The notes beneath the pieces are model-generated. The model searched no databases. It was not told where the DNA came from and saw only the letters and a program-made list of their open reading frames with translations. Shown here piece after piece: positions 52,664 through 62,048 of a stretch of DNA of 64,000 nt (position 1 is its first letter; each line of letters opens with the position of its first letter). Origin of the DNA: Silvibacterium dinghuense. GTDB taxonomy: Bacteria > Acidobacteriota > Terriglobia > Terriglobales > Acidobacteriaceae. The stretch lies in the NCBI RefSeq assembly GCF_004123295.1, contig NZ_SDMK01000002.1:576783-640782 (forward strand), given 5' to 3'. Both the position numbers and the translations under genes were made by a program.

Positions 52664-54576
52664 TGACACTCGATTCGAAGCTTCCTTCCGGGCCGATTGA
52701 AACCGCGTGGCAGCGGACCAAGTTCGACCTCAAGCTGGTCAATCCGGCCAACAAGCGCAAGCACACCCTGATCGTAGTCGGCTCCGGCCTGGCCGGCGGC
52801 TCCGCCGCCGCGACGCTCGGCGAGCTCGGCTACAACGTCAAGTGCTTCTGCTTCCAGGACTCGCCCCGCCGCGCGCACTCTATCGCCGCGCAGGGCGGCA
52901 TCAATGCCGCCAAGAACTACCAGAACGATGGCGATAGCGTCTATCGCCTCTTCTATGACACGGTGAAAGGCGGCGACTTCCGCGCCCGTGAAGCCAACGT
53001 CTATCGCCTTGCCGAGATCTCGGTCTCGATCATCGACCAGTGCGTAGCGCAGGGCGTGCCCTTTGCCCGCGAGTACGGCGGCGCGCTTACCAACCGGTCG
53101 TTCGGCGGCGCGCAGGTCTCGCGTACCTTCTATGCCCGCGGACAAACGGGTCAGCAGCTTCTGCTCGGCGCGTATCAGGCTCTCGAGCGCCAGGTAAATG
53201 CCGGCACCGTCACCATGTATGCCCGCACCGAGATGCTCGACCTCATCGTCATCGACGGTCGCGCGCGCGGCATCGTGGCCCGCAACCTGATCACCGGCGA
53301 GACCAGCATCCACATTGCCGACGCGGTCATTCTTGGCACGGGCGGCTATGGCAACGTCTACTACCTCTCGACGAATGCCAAGGGTTCGAACGTGACGGCG
53401 AGCTGGCGCGCGCACAAGCGCGGCGCACTCTTCGCCAATCCCTGCTACACGCAGATCCACCCCACCTGCATCCCCGTCTCCGGCGACTACCAGTCGAAGC
53501 TCACGCTCATGTCGGAGTCGCTGCGTAACGACGGACGCATTTGGGTACCGCTCCAGAAGGGCGACAAGCGCTCCCCCGACCAGATCCCCGAGGCCGAGCG
53601 CGATTACTACCTCGAGCGCCGCTATCCCAGCTTCGGCAATCTCGTACCGCGTGACGTGGCTTCGCGTAACGCGAAGGCCGTCTGCGATGAAGGCCGCGGC
53701 GTAGGCGAATCCGGCCTCGGCGTCTATCTCGACTTCACCGATGCCATCAAGCGCCTCGGCAAGCACACCATCCAGGAGCGCTACGGCAACCTCTTCGACA
53801 TGTACCAGCGCATCACCGACGAGGACCCCTACAAGGTTCCGATGCGTATCTACCCCGCCATTCACTACACCATGGGCGGTCTCTGGGTGGACTACCACCT
53901 GCAGAGCTCGATCCCTGGCCTGTTCGTGGTGGGCGAGGCCAATTTCTCCGACCATGGCGCCAACCGCCTTGGTGCCAGCGCGCTGATGCAGGGGCTCTCC
54001 GACGGCTACTTCGTCATTCCCTACACCATCGGCAACTACCTGGCCTCGACCAAGCTGCCCAAGGTCGATGCGTCGAACCCTGAAGCACAGGCTGTGCTCG
54101 GCGGCGTGCGCGAGTCGATCCAGAAGCTGCTCTCCATCAAGGGCAAGCGCACCGTCGACTCCTTCCATCGCGAGCTCGGCAAGATCATGTGGGACTACTG
54201 CGGTATGTCCCGCACCGCCGAAGGCCTCAAGGAAGCCATCGCGAAGATCGATGTGCTGCGCGAAGAGTTCTGGACCAACGTCAACGTGCCTGGCTCGGGC
54301 GATGACCTCAACCAGAGCCTGGAAAAGGCCGGCCGCGTGGCCGACTTCTTCGAGCTCGGCCGCCTGATGTGCGTCGATGCTCTCGAACGCAATGAGTCCT
54401 GCGGTGGGCACTTCCGCGAGGAATACCAGACCCCCGACGGCGAAGCCCAGCGTGATGACGAGCATTATTCCTATGTCGCAGCGTGGGGCTACACAGGGGT
54501 AGGACAGCATCCGGAACTCAACAAGGAAGCGCTCGAGTTCGACTACGTTCATCCCAGCCAGAGGAGCTACAAGTAA
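52663..54576 (+). CDS. sdhA: Succinate dehydrogenase flavoprotein subunit
   Basis: A 637-residue subunit oxidising succinate to fumarate in the TCA cycle. FAD site [19 protein letters not shown]; covalent flavin His in [14 protein letters not shown]; substrate-site residues in [12 protein letters not shown] and the active-site Arg region [13 protein letters not shown]. It resembles the long type B enzymes. It is overlapped by 1 nt with both neighbours. The large minus-strand open frame over this gene is only its shadow. Confidence 0.97.
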   Translation: MTLDSKLPSGPIETAWQRTKFDLKLVNPANKRKHTLIVVGSGLAGGSAAATLGELGYNVKCFCFQDSPRRAHSIAAQGGINAAKNYQNDGDSVYRLFYDTVKGGDFRAREANVYRLAEISVSIIDQCVAQGVPFAREYGGALTNRSFGGAQVSRTFYARGQTGQQLLLGAYQALERQVNAGTVTMYARTEMLDLIVIDGRARGIVARNLITGETSIHIADAVILGTGGYGNVYYLSTNAKGSNVTASWRAHKRGALFANPCYTQIHPTCIPVSGDYQSKLTLMSESLRNDGRIWVPLQKGDKRSPDQIPEAERDYYLERRYPSFGNLVPRDVASRNAKAVCDEGRGVGESGLGVYLDFTDAIKRLGKHTIQERYGNLFDMYQRITDEDPYKVPMRIYPAIHYTMGGLWVDYHLQSSIPGLFVVGEANFSDHGANRLGASALMQGLSDGYFVIPYTIGNYLASTKLPKVDASNPEAQAVLGGVRESIQKLLSIKGKRTVDSFHRELGKIMWDYCGMSRTAEGLKEAIAKIDVLREEFWTNVNVPGSGDDLNQSLEKAGRVADFFELGRLMCVDALERNESCGGHFREEYQTPDGEAQRDDEHYSYVAAWGYTGVGQHPELNKEALEFDYVHPSQRSYK

Positions 54577-55376
54577 TGAAACTGACCCTGAAAATCTGGC
54601 GCCAGAAGAGCAACGGTGACAAGGGCAAATTCGTCACCTACGCGATGAACGACGTCAACCCCGAGATGTCGATGCTCGAATGTCTCGATGTGCTCAACGA
54701 AACCCTCATCGAGAAGGGTGAAGAACCCGTTGCCTTCGAGCACGACTGCCGTGAAGGCATCTGCGGCTCCTGCGGCTTCATGATCAATGGCGTGGCCCAC
54801 GGCCCTGAGCGTGCGACCACCGTCTGCCAGCTCACCATGCGCCACTTTAAGGATGGTGAAGAGCTGGTCGTCGAGCCGTGGCGCGCCGCGGCATTCCCGC
54901 AGATCAAGGACCTGGTCGTCGACCGCCGTGCCTTCGATCGCATCATTGCCTCGGGCGGCTATGTGTCGGTTTCGACCGGCAACGCCCCCGACGGCAACGT
55001 GCATGCCATCGGCAAGGAGATCGCTGACCGCGCCATGGATGCCGCCGCTTGCATCGGCTGCGGAGCCTGTGTTGCGGCCTGCCCCAACGCTTCGGCGGCG
55101 CTGTTCACCGGAGCCAAGATCTCCCACCTCGGTCTCCTGCCCCAGGGCAAGCCCGAGCAGGATCGCCGCGCCGTCAACATGGTCTCGCAGCTCAACACCG
55201 AGCTTTTCGGCAGCTGCACCAACATCGGCGAGTGCACCGCCGCCTGTCCCAAGGAAGTACCGCTCGAAGTTATCGCCATGATGAACCGCGATTACGTGCG
55301 CGGCAGCTTCAACAAGCGCGACGACGAGATCAAGGTGACGCAGCCGGTCACGGGCTGGGCCAACGGCACCAAGTAA
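54576..55376 (+). CDS. sdhB: Succinate dehydrogenase iron-sulfur subunit
   Basis: 266 residues. The [2Fe-2S] ligands are in [15 protein letters not shown], the [4Fe-4S] in [12 protein letters not shown] and the [3Fe-4S] in [15 protein letters not shown]. It carries electrons from SdhA to SdhC. ATG 54576 overlaps the sdhA stop and is preceded by GAGGAG (54561-54566). The operon ends in a strong terminator at 55394. Confidence 0.97.
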   Translation: MKLTLKIWRQKSNGDKGKFVTYAMNDVNPEMSMLECLDVLNETLIEKGEEPVAFEHDCREGICGSCGFMINGVAHGPERATTVCQLTMRHFKDGEELVVEPWRAAAFPQIKDLVVDRRAFDRIIASGGYVSVSTGNAPDGNVHAIGKEIADRAMDAAACIGCGACVAACPNASAALFTGAKISHLGLLPQGKPEQDRRAVNMVSQLNTELFGSCTNIGECTAACPKEVPLEVIAMMNRDYVRGSFNKRDDEIKVTQPVTGWANGTK

Positions 55377-55393
55377 TCTGTCCCCAACCCAAA

Positions 55394-55423
55394 GAAAAAC
55401 TCCCGCATACGCGGGAGTTTTTC
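55394..55423 (+). terminator. Intrinsic terminator, bidirectional
   Basis: GAAAAACTCCCGC / GCGGGAGTTTTTC with a 4-nt loop; T tracts on both strands serve sdhCAB and the convergent ADOP permease gene. Confidence 0.9.
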
Positions 55424-55441
55424 TTTGCCTGCTCGTGTTTC

Positions 55442-57892
55442 CTACTCGTTGCGCAGCGCCGAGATCGGGTCTACTCGTGCGGCCTGTACCGCGGGAGCCA
55501 TGCTGGCGATCAGTGCGAGGAAGGCCACCAGTAACGCAACCGCAATGTATGTGACGGGGTCGAGCGCCTTCACGCCATAGAGCAGGCTCGCGACATACCG
55601 CGTCAGCAGCGCCGATACGGCGAGGCCGATCGCCAGTCCTACCGCAGCGAGACCTACACCTCGCTGCAGCACCAACCGCAGCACATCGCCACGCTGCGCA
55701 CCCAGCGCCAGCCGCAGCCCCATCTCATTCGCCCGCTGCGCCACCATGTAGGCCAGCACACCGTAAAGACCAACACCAGCCAGCAGCAGTGCCATGCCCG
55801 CAAAAGCGCCCAGCAGCACCATCTGGAATCGCCGCGCCGAAGCCGCACCCGAGAGCAGGTCCTCAAGCGTATGCGCATCGTAGAGCGGCACATCGCGCCG
55901 CAACCCTGCCACCTGCGCACGCACCGCCGGGATCAGCGGCACGGGATCTGCTGCCGTACGCACCACCAGCAGCGGCGGTGTGATCGCGCATTGCGCAATC
56001 GGGATATAAATCGCGGCCGGCGCTACTTCAGTCAGGCTGTGTCCCTTCACATCTCCCACCACCGCGATGATCCGCCGCATCGGGTGCTCGTGCAAACCAT
56101 CCGAAAGGAAGGGCTGGATCATTTTGCCCACCGGATCTTCGTTCGGGTAAAACTTCTTTGCGAAAGCCTGGTTAATGATAGCCACCGGCTGCCCGTCGCT
56201 GTTATCTACCGCGCCGAAATCGCGCCCCTCGAGGACCGGAATGCGCAGCGTATGGAAGAAGTTCGGAGTAATCAGGCTCGTGTCCACGATCGGCCGGTCG
56301 CCTGGAGCCACCGGCTTCCCTTCGAAGGCGACATCCACACCGATACCGCTGTTCGAGAGCGGCACCGGGAAGGCCGCAGCCACCGACCGCACGCCCGGCA
56401 GAGCTGCGACTTTCGGCAAAAGCTGGTCATAGAACCTCACCACTCCCGTGGTGAAATCCTTGTCTCCCGGGTAGTCCAGCCGCGCAGTCAGGACATTGCG
56501 CTTGTCGAATCCCGGATCGATCGCCGTTACGCGCAGAAAACTGCGCAGGAAGAGCCCTGCCGCCACCAGCAGCACCAGCCCCAACGCTGTCTCCGTGATG
56601 ACCAGAGCCGCGTGCATACGCTGCTGGCCACGGCCAGCCGTCACGCTGCGCGTGCTGTCTCGCAGCGCCAGCGAAGGATCCAGTTTCGACATCCGCCATG
56701 CAGGCAACACGCCGAAGAGCAGCCCCGTCAGCACCGAAACTCCGATGGCAAACGCCAGCACACTCCCATCCACGGTCAGAGTGTCCAACCTGGGCAGATT
56801 CTTCGGCAAAAGCCCGCGTATCGCCTCCAGGAACAGCGTCGAGAACGCCAGTCCCACGGCACCGCCGAGCAGCGACAAGGTCAGGGATTCAACAATGATT
56901 TGCCGCATGATCTCGACGCGGCTTGCGCCCAGGGCCGCCCGCAACGCGATCTCTCCACGCCGCTTCGCAGCCCGCGCCAGCAACAGTCCGGCCACATTTG
57001 CGCAGGCAATCAGCAGCAGCACTCCCACTGCCGCAAACAGCATCCGCAACGCAGGACGCACGTCCCCGACCATGTGATCAAGCTCTGGTGTAACGACCGC
57101 CGAGGTAAAGTGCTTATTTGTATCTGGATAGGCGATGGCCAGGTGTGCGTCGATGTTGCTCAGCTCCGCCTGCGCCTGGGATGGCGTCACACCTTCTTTC
57201 AGCCTCCCGATCACGAAGAGCATGTTCATGCCGCGCTGCGCCGTCATCGGTTTCCCGCCTTCCGGGTCAAACGAGTCATCGGCCAGAGTGGTCCAGAGCT
57301 GCGGCGCAGGGTTGACCAGGGGAAATATCACGCCTGTCGGCATCACACCGGCGACTGTGTACGCATCGTTCCCGAGTCTGATCGTGCGGCCTACAATATC
57401 CGGATTGCCCCCGAAGGCGGAGAGCCACAGCGCGTGGCTGATCACCACGACATGCTGCCCGGCCTGCTCATCGGTTCGCGTAAAGTCGCGCCCCAGCGCC
57501 GGGCGCACACCCAGTACCCGGAAGAAGTCAGACGACACGACAGCTCCATCCAGTTCCTGCGCCTGCCCGTAACCGGTAAGCGTATAGGAACTGTCGCGAT
57601 ATGTGGCCATCTCCTCAAACGAATGGCTTTGTAAGCGCCAATCGAAGAAATCGGGGTAGCTCAGGGTGTTCGGCGTGACCATGCCGCCGTTATGGAAATT
57701 ATGCTCGGCCCACATCAGCCGTTCGGAGTGCGGAAACGGCAATGGCCGCAACAGGACCGCATTCACCAGGCTGAAGATCCCTGTCGCAGCCCCGATACCC
57801 AGGGCGAGGGTGAGCACAACGGTGAGCGAAAATCCCGGATTCTTGCGAATCTGGCGGGCAGTGAGCCGGAGTTGAGAAAGGAGAGTGTGCAT
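55442..57892 (-). CDS. ADOP-type ABC transporter permease (two FtsX domains)
   Basis: About 816 residues from ATG 57892 (MHTLLSQLRLTARQIRKNPGF), which matches the usual start of the family; an in-frame ATG at 57985 would add 31 unlikely residues. Anchor helix GFSLTVVLTLALGIGAATGIFS, MacB-like periplasmic domain, FtsX unit about 260-400 (VLLLIACANVAGLLLARAAKRRGEI), second periplasmic domain and second FtsX unit about 690-810 (GVLAYMVAQRANEMGLRLALGAQRG). It is clearly homologous to the gene at 37706. Substrate unknown; no adjacent ATPase. Confidence 0.88.
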   Translation of the reverse strand: MHTLLSQLRLTARQIRKNPGFSLTVVLTLALGIGAATGIFSLVNAVLLRPLPFPHSERLMWAEHNFHNGGMVTPNTLSYPDFFDWRLQSHSFEEMATYRDSSYTLTGYGQAQELDGAVVSSDFFRVLGVRPALGRDFTRTDEQAGQHVVVISHALWLSAFGGNPDIVGRTIRLGNDAYTVAGVMPTGVIFPLVNPAPQLWTTLADDSFDPEGGKPMTAQRGMNMLFVIGRLKEGVTPSQAQAELSNIDAHLAIAYPDTNKHFTSAVVTPELDHMVGDVRPALRMLFAAVGVLLLIACANVAGLLLARAAKRRGEIALRAALGASRVEIMRQIIVESLTLSLLGGAVGLAFSTLFLEAIRGLLPKNLPRLDTLTVDGSVLAFAIGVSVLTGLLFGVLPAWRMSKLDPSLALRDSTRSVTAGRGQQRMHAALVITETALGLVLLVAAGLFLRSFLRVTAIDPGFDKRNVLTARLDYPGDKDFTTGVVRFYDQLLPKVAALPGVRSVAAAFPVPLSNSGIGVDVAFEGKPVAPGDRPIVDTSLITPNFFHTLRIPVLEGRDFGAVDNSDGQPVAIINQAFAKKFYPNEDPVGKMIQPFLSDGLHEHPMRRIIAVVGDVKGHSLTEVAPAAIYIPIAQCAITPPLLVVRTAADPVPLIPAVRAQVAGLRRDVPLYDAHTLEDLLSGAASARRFQMVLLGAFAGMALLLAGVGLYGVLAYMVAQRANEMGLRLALGAQRGDVLRLVLQRGVGLAAVGLAIGLAVSALLTRYVASLLYGVKALDPVTYIAVALLVAFLALIASMAPAVQAARVDPISALRNE

Positions 57893-58032
57893 GGCGTCGG
57901 AATGGAAGAGTGCACGCAGCGTGCCAGCCTGCGCAGCCCTAAGTGATTGATTCTGGGCGCAAATATCCTGAGGTGAATACCGCATTTGTCCGCTTTCGGA
58001 GCGAACTGTTCACCACGGGACACCGGTAAAGC

Positions 58033-58060
58033 AAAAGGAGAGCCGAATGGCTCTCCTTTT
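58033..58060 (-). terminator. Intrinsic terminator of the cold-shock gene
   Basis: A 12-bp perfect stem, AAAAGGAGAGCC / GGCTCTCCTTTT, with loop GAAT; it lies 23 nt past the stop. Confidence 0.8.
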
Positions 58061-58082
58061 TGCAGAATCGACCGGAGACGAG

Positions 58083-58286
58083 TTAGACCGCCTGGACGTT
58101 CTCGGCCTGCAGGCCCTTGGGACCGCTGACGACGTTGAACTGCACACGCTGCGCCTGCTGGAGGCTGCGGAAGCCGTTCGAATTGATAGCCGAGAAGTGC
58201 ACGAAGATGTCTTCGTTGTTGACGTCACGGGTGATGAAGCCGAAGCCCTTGGCGTCGTTGAACCACTTGACAATACCCTGTTCCAT
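58083..58286 (-). CDS. Cold-shock domain protein
   Basis: A 67-residue single CSD nucleic-acid-binding protein. RNP1 is KGFGFITR and RNP2 is [22 protein letters not shown] opens the domain and [10 protein letters not shown] closes it. ATG 58286 is preceded by AAGGAA. A long 5' leader (about 100-150 nt to the next upstream signals) would fit the cold-regulated leader of this family, but I cannot confirm it. Confidence 0.95.
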   Translation of the reverse strand: MEQGIVKWFNDAKGFGFITRDVNNEDIFVHFSAINSNGFRSLQQAQRVQFNVVSGPKGLQAENVQAV

Positions 58287-58456
58287 TTTGGGGTGTTCCT
58301 TTGGTGTTAATTTGCGCTTGAGAATTTCGAGGAAGGTGTATCGGCAAGCAGTGCTCTGTAAGGCATGACAACCGGTGTTACCCACTCGGGTACGAGCGTA
58401 CCTAGATTATATCTCAGTTCCGTTTTTTCGCCGCTACAGGCCGCTCCCGGCGCCGC

Positions 58457-58834
58457 TCAGCGGAGAAACAGTCCTGCAAAGCGATCACGATATCCCGCAA
58501 ATACTACCAGCCAAAGCACAGAGAAGATCAGGCCCATCTGAATCCCCGTATGGAACAGAAAGATATGGAAAAACAGGATGTTCACGAGGATCGGACCGAG
58601 GATCACCAGCCCGAGCGGGACGAAGATGCCTGTCAGCAGCAGTAAGCCGCCCAGCGCCTGCAGCACCGCAACGGCCTGCATGTAGTGCGACTGGCTCATC
58701 GCGGTTACAAATTCACCCGCTGTGCCAGGCGGCACCATGTTCGATCCCGGCAGAAAGCGAAAGAAGGCATTCAGGCCAAAAATAACAAAGGCCAATCCAA
58801 GGAGAATCCTGGAGAGAATGGTGGCGATTTTCAC
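58457..58834 (-). CDS. DoxX-family membrane protein
   Basis: A 125-residue protein with four hydrophobic segments (LSRILLGLAFVIFGLNAFF; AVAVLQALGGLLLLTGIFVPLG; ILVNILFFHIFLFHTG; LIFSVLWLVVFAGY). FGLNAFFRF and the GGLLLL..G...PLGL pattern are typical of DoxX/SURF4-like proteins. The GTG start is fixed by GGAGGAG; the longer open frame back to 59023 does not look coding. Function unknown; relatives act in redox stress. Confidence 0.85.
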   Translation of the reverse strand: MKIATILSRILLGLAFVIFGLNAFFRFLPGSNMVPPGTAGEFVTAMSQSHYMQAVAVLQALGGLLLLTGIFVPLGLVILGPILVNILFFHIFLFHTGIQMGLIFSVLWLVVFAGYRDRFAGLFLR

Positions 58835-59185
58835 GTGCAGCTCCTCCACAATTGCTTCGTACCTTTGTACGCCACAAAAAGCGGAGGAGCTACTGACCTG
58901 CCCCGTATTTCTCAGCCAGTCATCACTGGATGTTCTCTTCTTAGGTGATTGGTTGTGGCTTTTCGACAGGAAGGGAGACATTGGCTGAAGCACCATCCTG
59001 TGGTTTGAGCTTGCATCCTGCAATACGAAGGCGTGGGTCCTCTAGTGCGGATTACCCAAACCATATCGATATTGAGCTGGGGGAAAATCCATGCACAGAC
59101 ACAGGCAAGACTTGGCGTGAGGTTTTAGATTTCTCGTAGCATGTGACTATGCAGCGTAGCTGCTTGCAGGTTCGAGCGTCAGAGA

Positions 59186-59568
59186 ATCACCACCCAAGCC
59201 TGCATGGTGTTTTCGAAATGTTCGACAAGCCTGTCTGAGCCGTAACCCTTGTCGGCAATCACAATCTTGGTCTTATGATCGCAAGCAATTTGATCACGAG
59301 CATAGAGCACTGATCTGCCCGGCGGTAATCAGGATATTCTGCAACAGTCCCAGTTCGTCGACTTATAAGTGAATCTTCGCCAGCGTGGAAATGCCACAGA
59401 GTAGAACCTTGTCACCTCCCTTTTGCCGCCTGTAGCTGCCTGCTGGAGAGCCTCTACAAAGTTGAATCGGTCATTGAATACTAGCGTTTCTCATCCCACA
59501 CCAACTCTTGAAAGATGCTCTCCCATTGCTTGCCGTACTGCTCGAAAAGTTCGCTCCATCGCGCTCCC
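59186..59568 (-). pseudogene. Degenerate IS5-type transposase remnant
   Basis: No intact frame, but the minus strand encodes scattered pieces of an IS5-family transposase: GARWSELFEQYGKQW near 59568 (N-terminal GARWRDLP-like motif), then a TKIHL-VDELG piece and ILITAGQ near 59310-59381, and IVIADKGYGSDRLVEHFEN near 59200-59260 (the DKGYD-type catalytic region). Stops and frame changes separate them. The flanks 58835-59185 and 59569-59751 hold nothing else that I can support, apart from a 7-bp hairpin at 59707-59728. Confidence 0.7.
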
Positions 59569-59751
59569 GGCGCAACGCCATAACACACTGCTCACCAAAG
59601 CGCAGTTATTAACCCCCTTGCGCCCCAGATGCTAGTCTCGGATTGTTGCCATCCCTCTCCGAATCAGCGTTCGAACGAAAAAAACCAGTTGCCACTCCAC
59701 ACTTAGGAGATCGGAGAATAACGATCTCTTAAGAACAGAGTTGTACCATGC

Positions 59752-60933
59752 ATGAATAAGGCGCTCAAAGGAGTACAAGTGAAATCAGGAAACGAGCAAG
59801 GAGTGCAGAATGTTGTCACCGACGTTCGAACATCCTCCAAATTTTATCGCCCCGAATTGGATGTCATCCGGTTCGTGGCTTTCATGCTTGTATTTCTCAA
59901 TCACTCTCTGTCCAGATTTCCAGATCGCTATAGCCATCATCTGGGGCCATTCGGAGCCAATTTGTGTGCATCCTTATGCAAGCATGTGCGGATTCGGCTT
60001 ATGCCTGTTCTTCTTCTTAAGCGCGTACCTCATCACCGAACTTCTCCTGCGGGAACAGAAGCGCACTGGAACTATCAAAATTGCAAATTTCTACGAACGT
60101 AGAATGTTGCGAATCTGACCGCTTTATTTTTGGGAATTGCACTTGCCATGCTGATCGCCATCGCAAGGCATACACCAGATGATCTGAAACGATTTGCGTC
60201 CTATCTGTACATGATGGGGAATTGGTACATCGTTCACCATGGCTGGTCGCTCGATAACCCACTGGAACCGCTATGGAGCATTTCCGTCGAGGAACAGTTT
60301 TATCTGATCTGGCCTCTGGTAATTGCGTTGACCGGAGAACTCGGCGCCTGGATCAGTGCGGTATTTTTCGCTCTCTTATCCATCGGAGTAACCTTTCATC
60401 TGGCTAATACCGGTGCGCAGCTGGATTCCCAGATTTGGTGCAATTCCTTTGTCCAGTTCCTTATGTTTGCCGCTGGAATTCTCTTTGCGCTTGGGCTCAA
60501 AGGCAGAATGCCTGAATTGCCAAATTGGCTGCGATGCCTCTTTCCACCGATAGCCTTTGCCTTATGGTTTTTCTCTGTCGCTGTCCTGAGGACAAAGACC
60601 TACGGATACGCACAAGGTGGATTCGCAGTGCCCTTAGGATATGTGCTAACAGCGATTGGATGCATCCTGCTCTGTGCTTCACTGCTGGGAGTCAATGCGA
60701 AAATGCCCTCGGCTCTTGTCTATCTAGGCAAAATTTCCTTTGGGCTTTATGTCTTCCACTTATTGGCATCACAATTAGTCGCCAAGACGCATATACATCA
60801 CGATGCGATATTCCAGAAGCCCCTGGCCCTGGGACTGACAATACTTCTTGCATCGATATCCTATCGCTATTTCGAAACACCATTCCTGCGCATCAAGAAC
60901 AGGCGCGCGATCATTCACACTCGTCCCGAGTAG
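59752..60933 (+). pseudogene. Broken acyltransferase-3 family membrane protein
   Basis: One acyltransferase-3 (OafA/NodX-like) protein is spread over three frames. Frame 1 from 59752 gives YRPELDVIRFVAFMLVFLNHS; near 59970-59990 homology moves to another frame (GFGLCLFFFLSAYLITELLL to FYERRMLRI); a TGA at 60116-60118 stands where Trp is expected (RRMLRIWPLYF); then one base appears lost in the T run at 60126-60131 and homology resumes from 60130 to 60933 (PLWSISVEEQFYLIWPL; ISFGLYVFHLL; YFETPFLRIKNR). Members O-acylate surface polysaccharides. Three lesions make it a pseudogene, unless they are sequencing errors. Confidence 0.8.
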
Positions 60934-61119
60934 TCCGAACTAGCAAATCTACATTCACTCATCTCTTGCAGTTTTCCGAACCCGTTTGTGTCTCGCAGGT
61001 AAACCCAGAGATCCAAATGGTATTATTCATTACAGCCGCATTTTAAAAAAGGACAATGGAGAGAATCATATGGGACGCGAATCCCATCGGGTCTTCTTCC
61101 GGTTCATTGCTCTTTCATC

Positions 61120-61860
61120 ATGACGACATCGAAAATTGCCATGATTATTCCGTGTTACAACGAGCGGAATCGGCTTCATCTAGATATTTACGAGGAGTTC
61201 CTGCGGGTCTCGCCCGTGCATTTCGTCTTTGTTGACGATGGGAGCAAAGATGGTACATCCGATTTTATCGAGAGCTTTCGCCGCGGCAAGGAAGATCGCG
61301 TCAATCTGCTCATTCAAGAGGTAAATCAAGGCAAAGCTGAAGCCGTGCGGCGAGGGATGGAGTTTGCTTTCGGCCGAGACTTCGATTTCGTCGGGTTCTG
61401 GGACTCCGATCTGGCCACCCCCCTGCATGCCATTTCCCAATTCATGGAAGTCCTGACGACGCGCCCTGAGATCGATATCGTATTTGGCTCGCGCGTCAAG
61501 CTTCTCGGCCACGATGTGCAGCGACGCGCAATTCGCCATTATCTTGGCCGAATTTTCGCAACGGTAGTTTCCACGCTTCTTCGCTTGCCGGTTTATGACA
61601 CCCAATGCGGAGCCAAGCTCTTTCGTGTTGGTCCTTATACACGAGAAATCACCGCGCAGCCTTTCCAGAGCCGGTGGGTCTTTGATGTTGAACTGATCCA
61701 ACGCTTCATCAAAAAGACCGGATCTCCGCGTGCTGCCGCGGCCCGGATGTATGAATTTCCGTTGGACTCCTGGGAAGAAGTAGGCGGCTCAAAGGTCAAG
61801 CCCTTTGATTTTTTCCTGGCATTTCGGGATGTTGTCAGGATTTATTTGTCCTACCGGTAA
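61120..61860 (+). CDS. GT2 glycosyltransferase, dolichyl/polyprenyl-phosphate glucosyltransferase-like
   Basis: 246 residues. MIIPCYNERNRL, FVFVDDGSKDGTSDF, NQGKAEAVRRGMEFAFG and the DxD region FWDSDLATPLHAI are those of ALG5/DPM1-like enzymes; QCGAKLFR and SRWVFDVELIQRF further match ALG5-type sequences. No membrane helix is seen, so it probably binds the membrane peripherally and loads a sugar onto a lipid carrier. No clear Shine-Dalgarno. It lies between a broken acyltransferase and a multi-pass membrane protein, consistent with a glycan locus. Base composition is lower in GC than the rest of the window. Confidence 0.88.
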   Translation: MTTSKIAMIIPCYNERNRLHLDIYEEFLRVSPVHFVFVDDGSKDGTSDFIESFRRGKEDRVNLLIQEVNQGKAEAVRRGMEFAFGRDFDFVGFWDSDLATPLHAISQFMEVLTTRPEIDIVFGSRVKLLGHDVQRRAIRHYLGRIFATVVSTLLRLPVYDTQCGAKLFRVGPYTREITAQPFQSRWVFDVELIQRFIKKTGSPRAAAARMYEFPLDSWEEVGGSKVKPFDFFLAFRDVVRIYLSYR

Positions 61861-62048
61861 TCCCAGGATTCCCTTGGCGTGGGATCGGTCCCCAAAAGCC
61901 ATCTTCTACAATTTCACTTCACGCGTTTCCTACTGGTTCCCTGCTCGATAGAAAAGTGCACAAGAGACGGAAAGCATGATCTCCATCTGCACTCGTTTCC
62001 TGTTTCCGGCAAGCCGCTATCCTCTCAAACTCACCAAGGAGCTGCTCA

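Noticed and set aside
52618..54552. A 644-residue open frame on the minus strand across sdhA
   Set aside because: It is a codon-position shadow of sdhA in GC-rich DNA; the plus strand shows unmistakable flavoprotein motifs and tight operon spacing.
55871..57634. A 587-residue plus-strand open frame across the ADOP permease
   Set aside because: Arg/His/Gln-rich antisense shadow with no motif; the permease on the minus strand is well supported.
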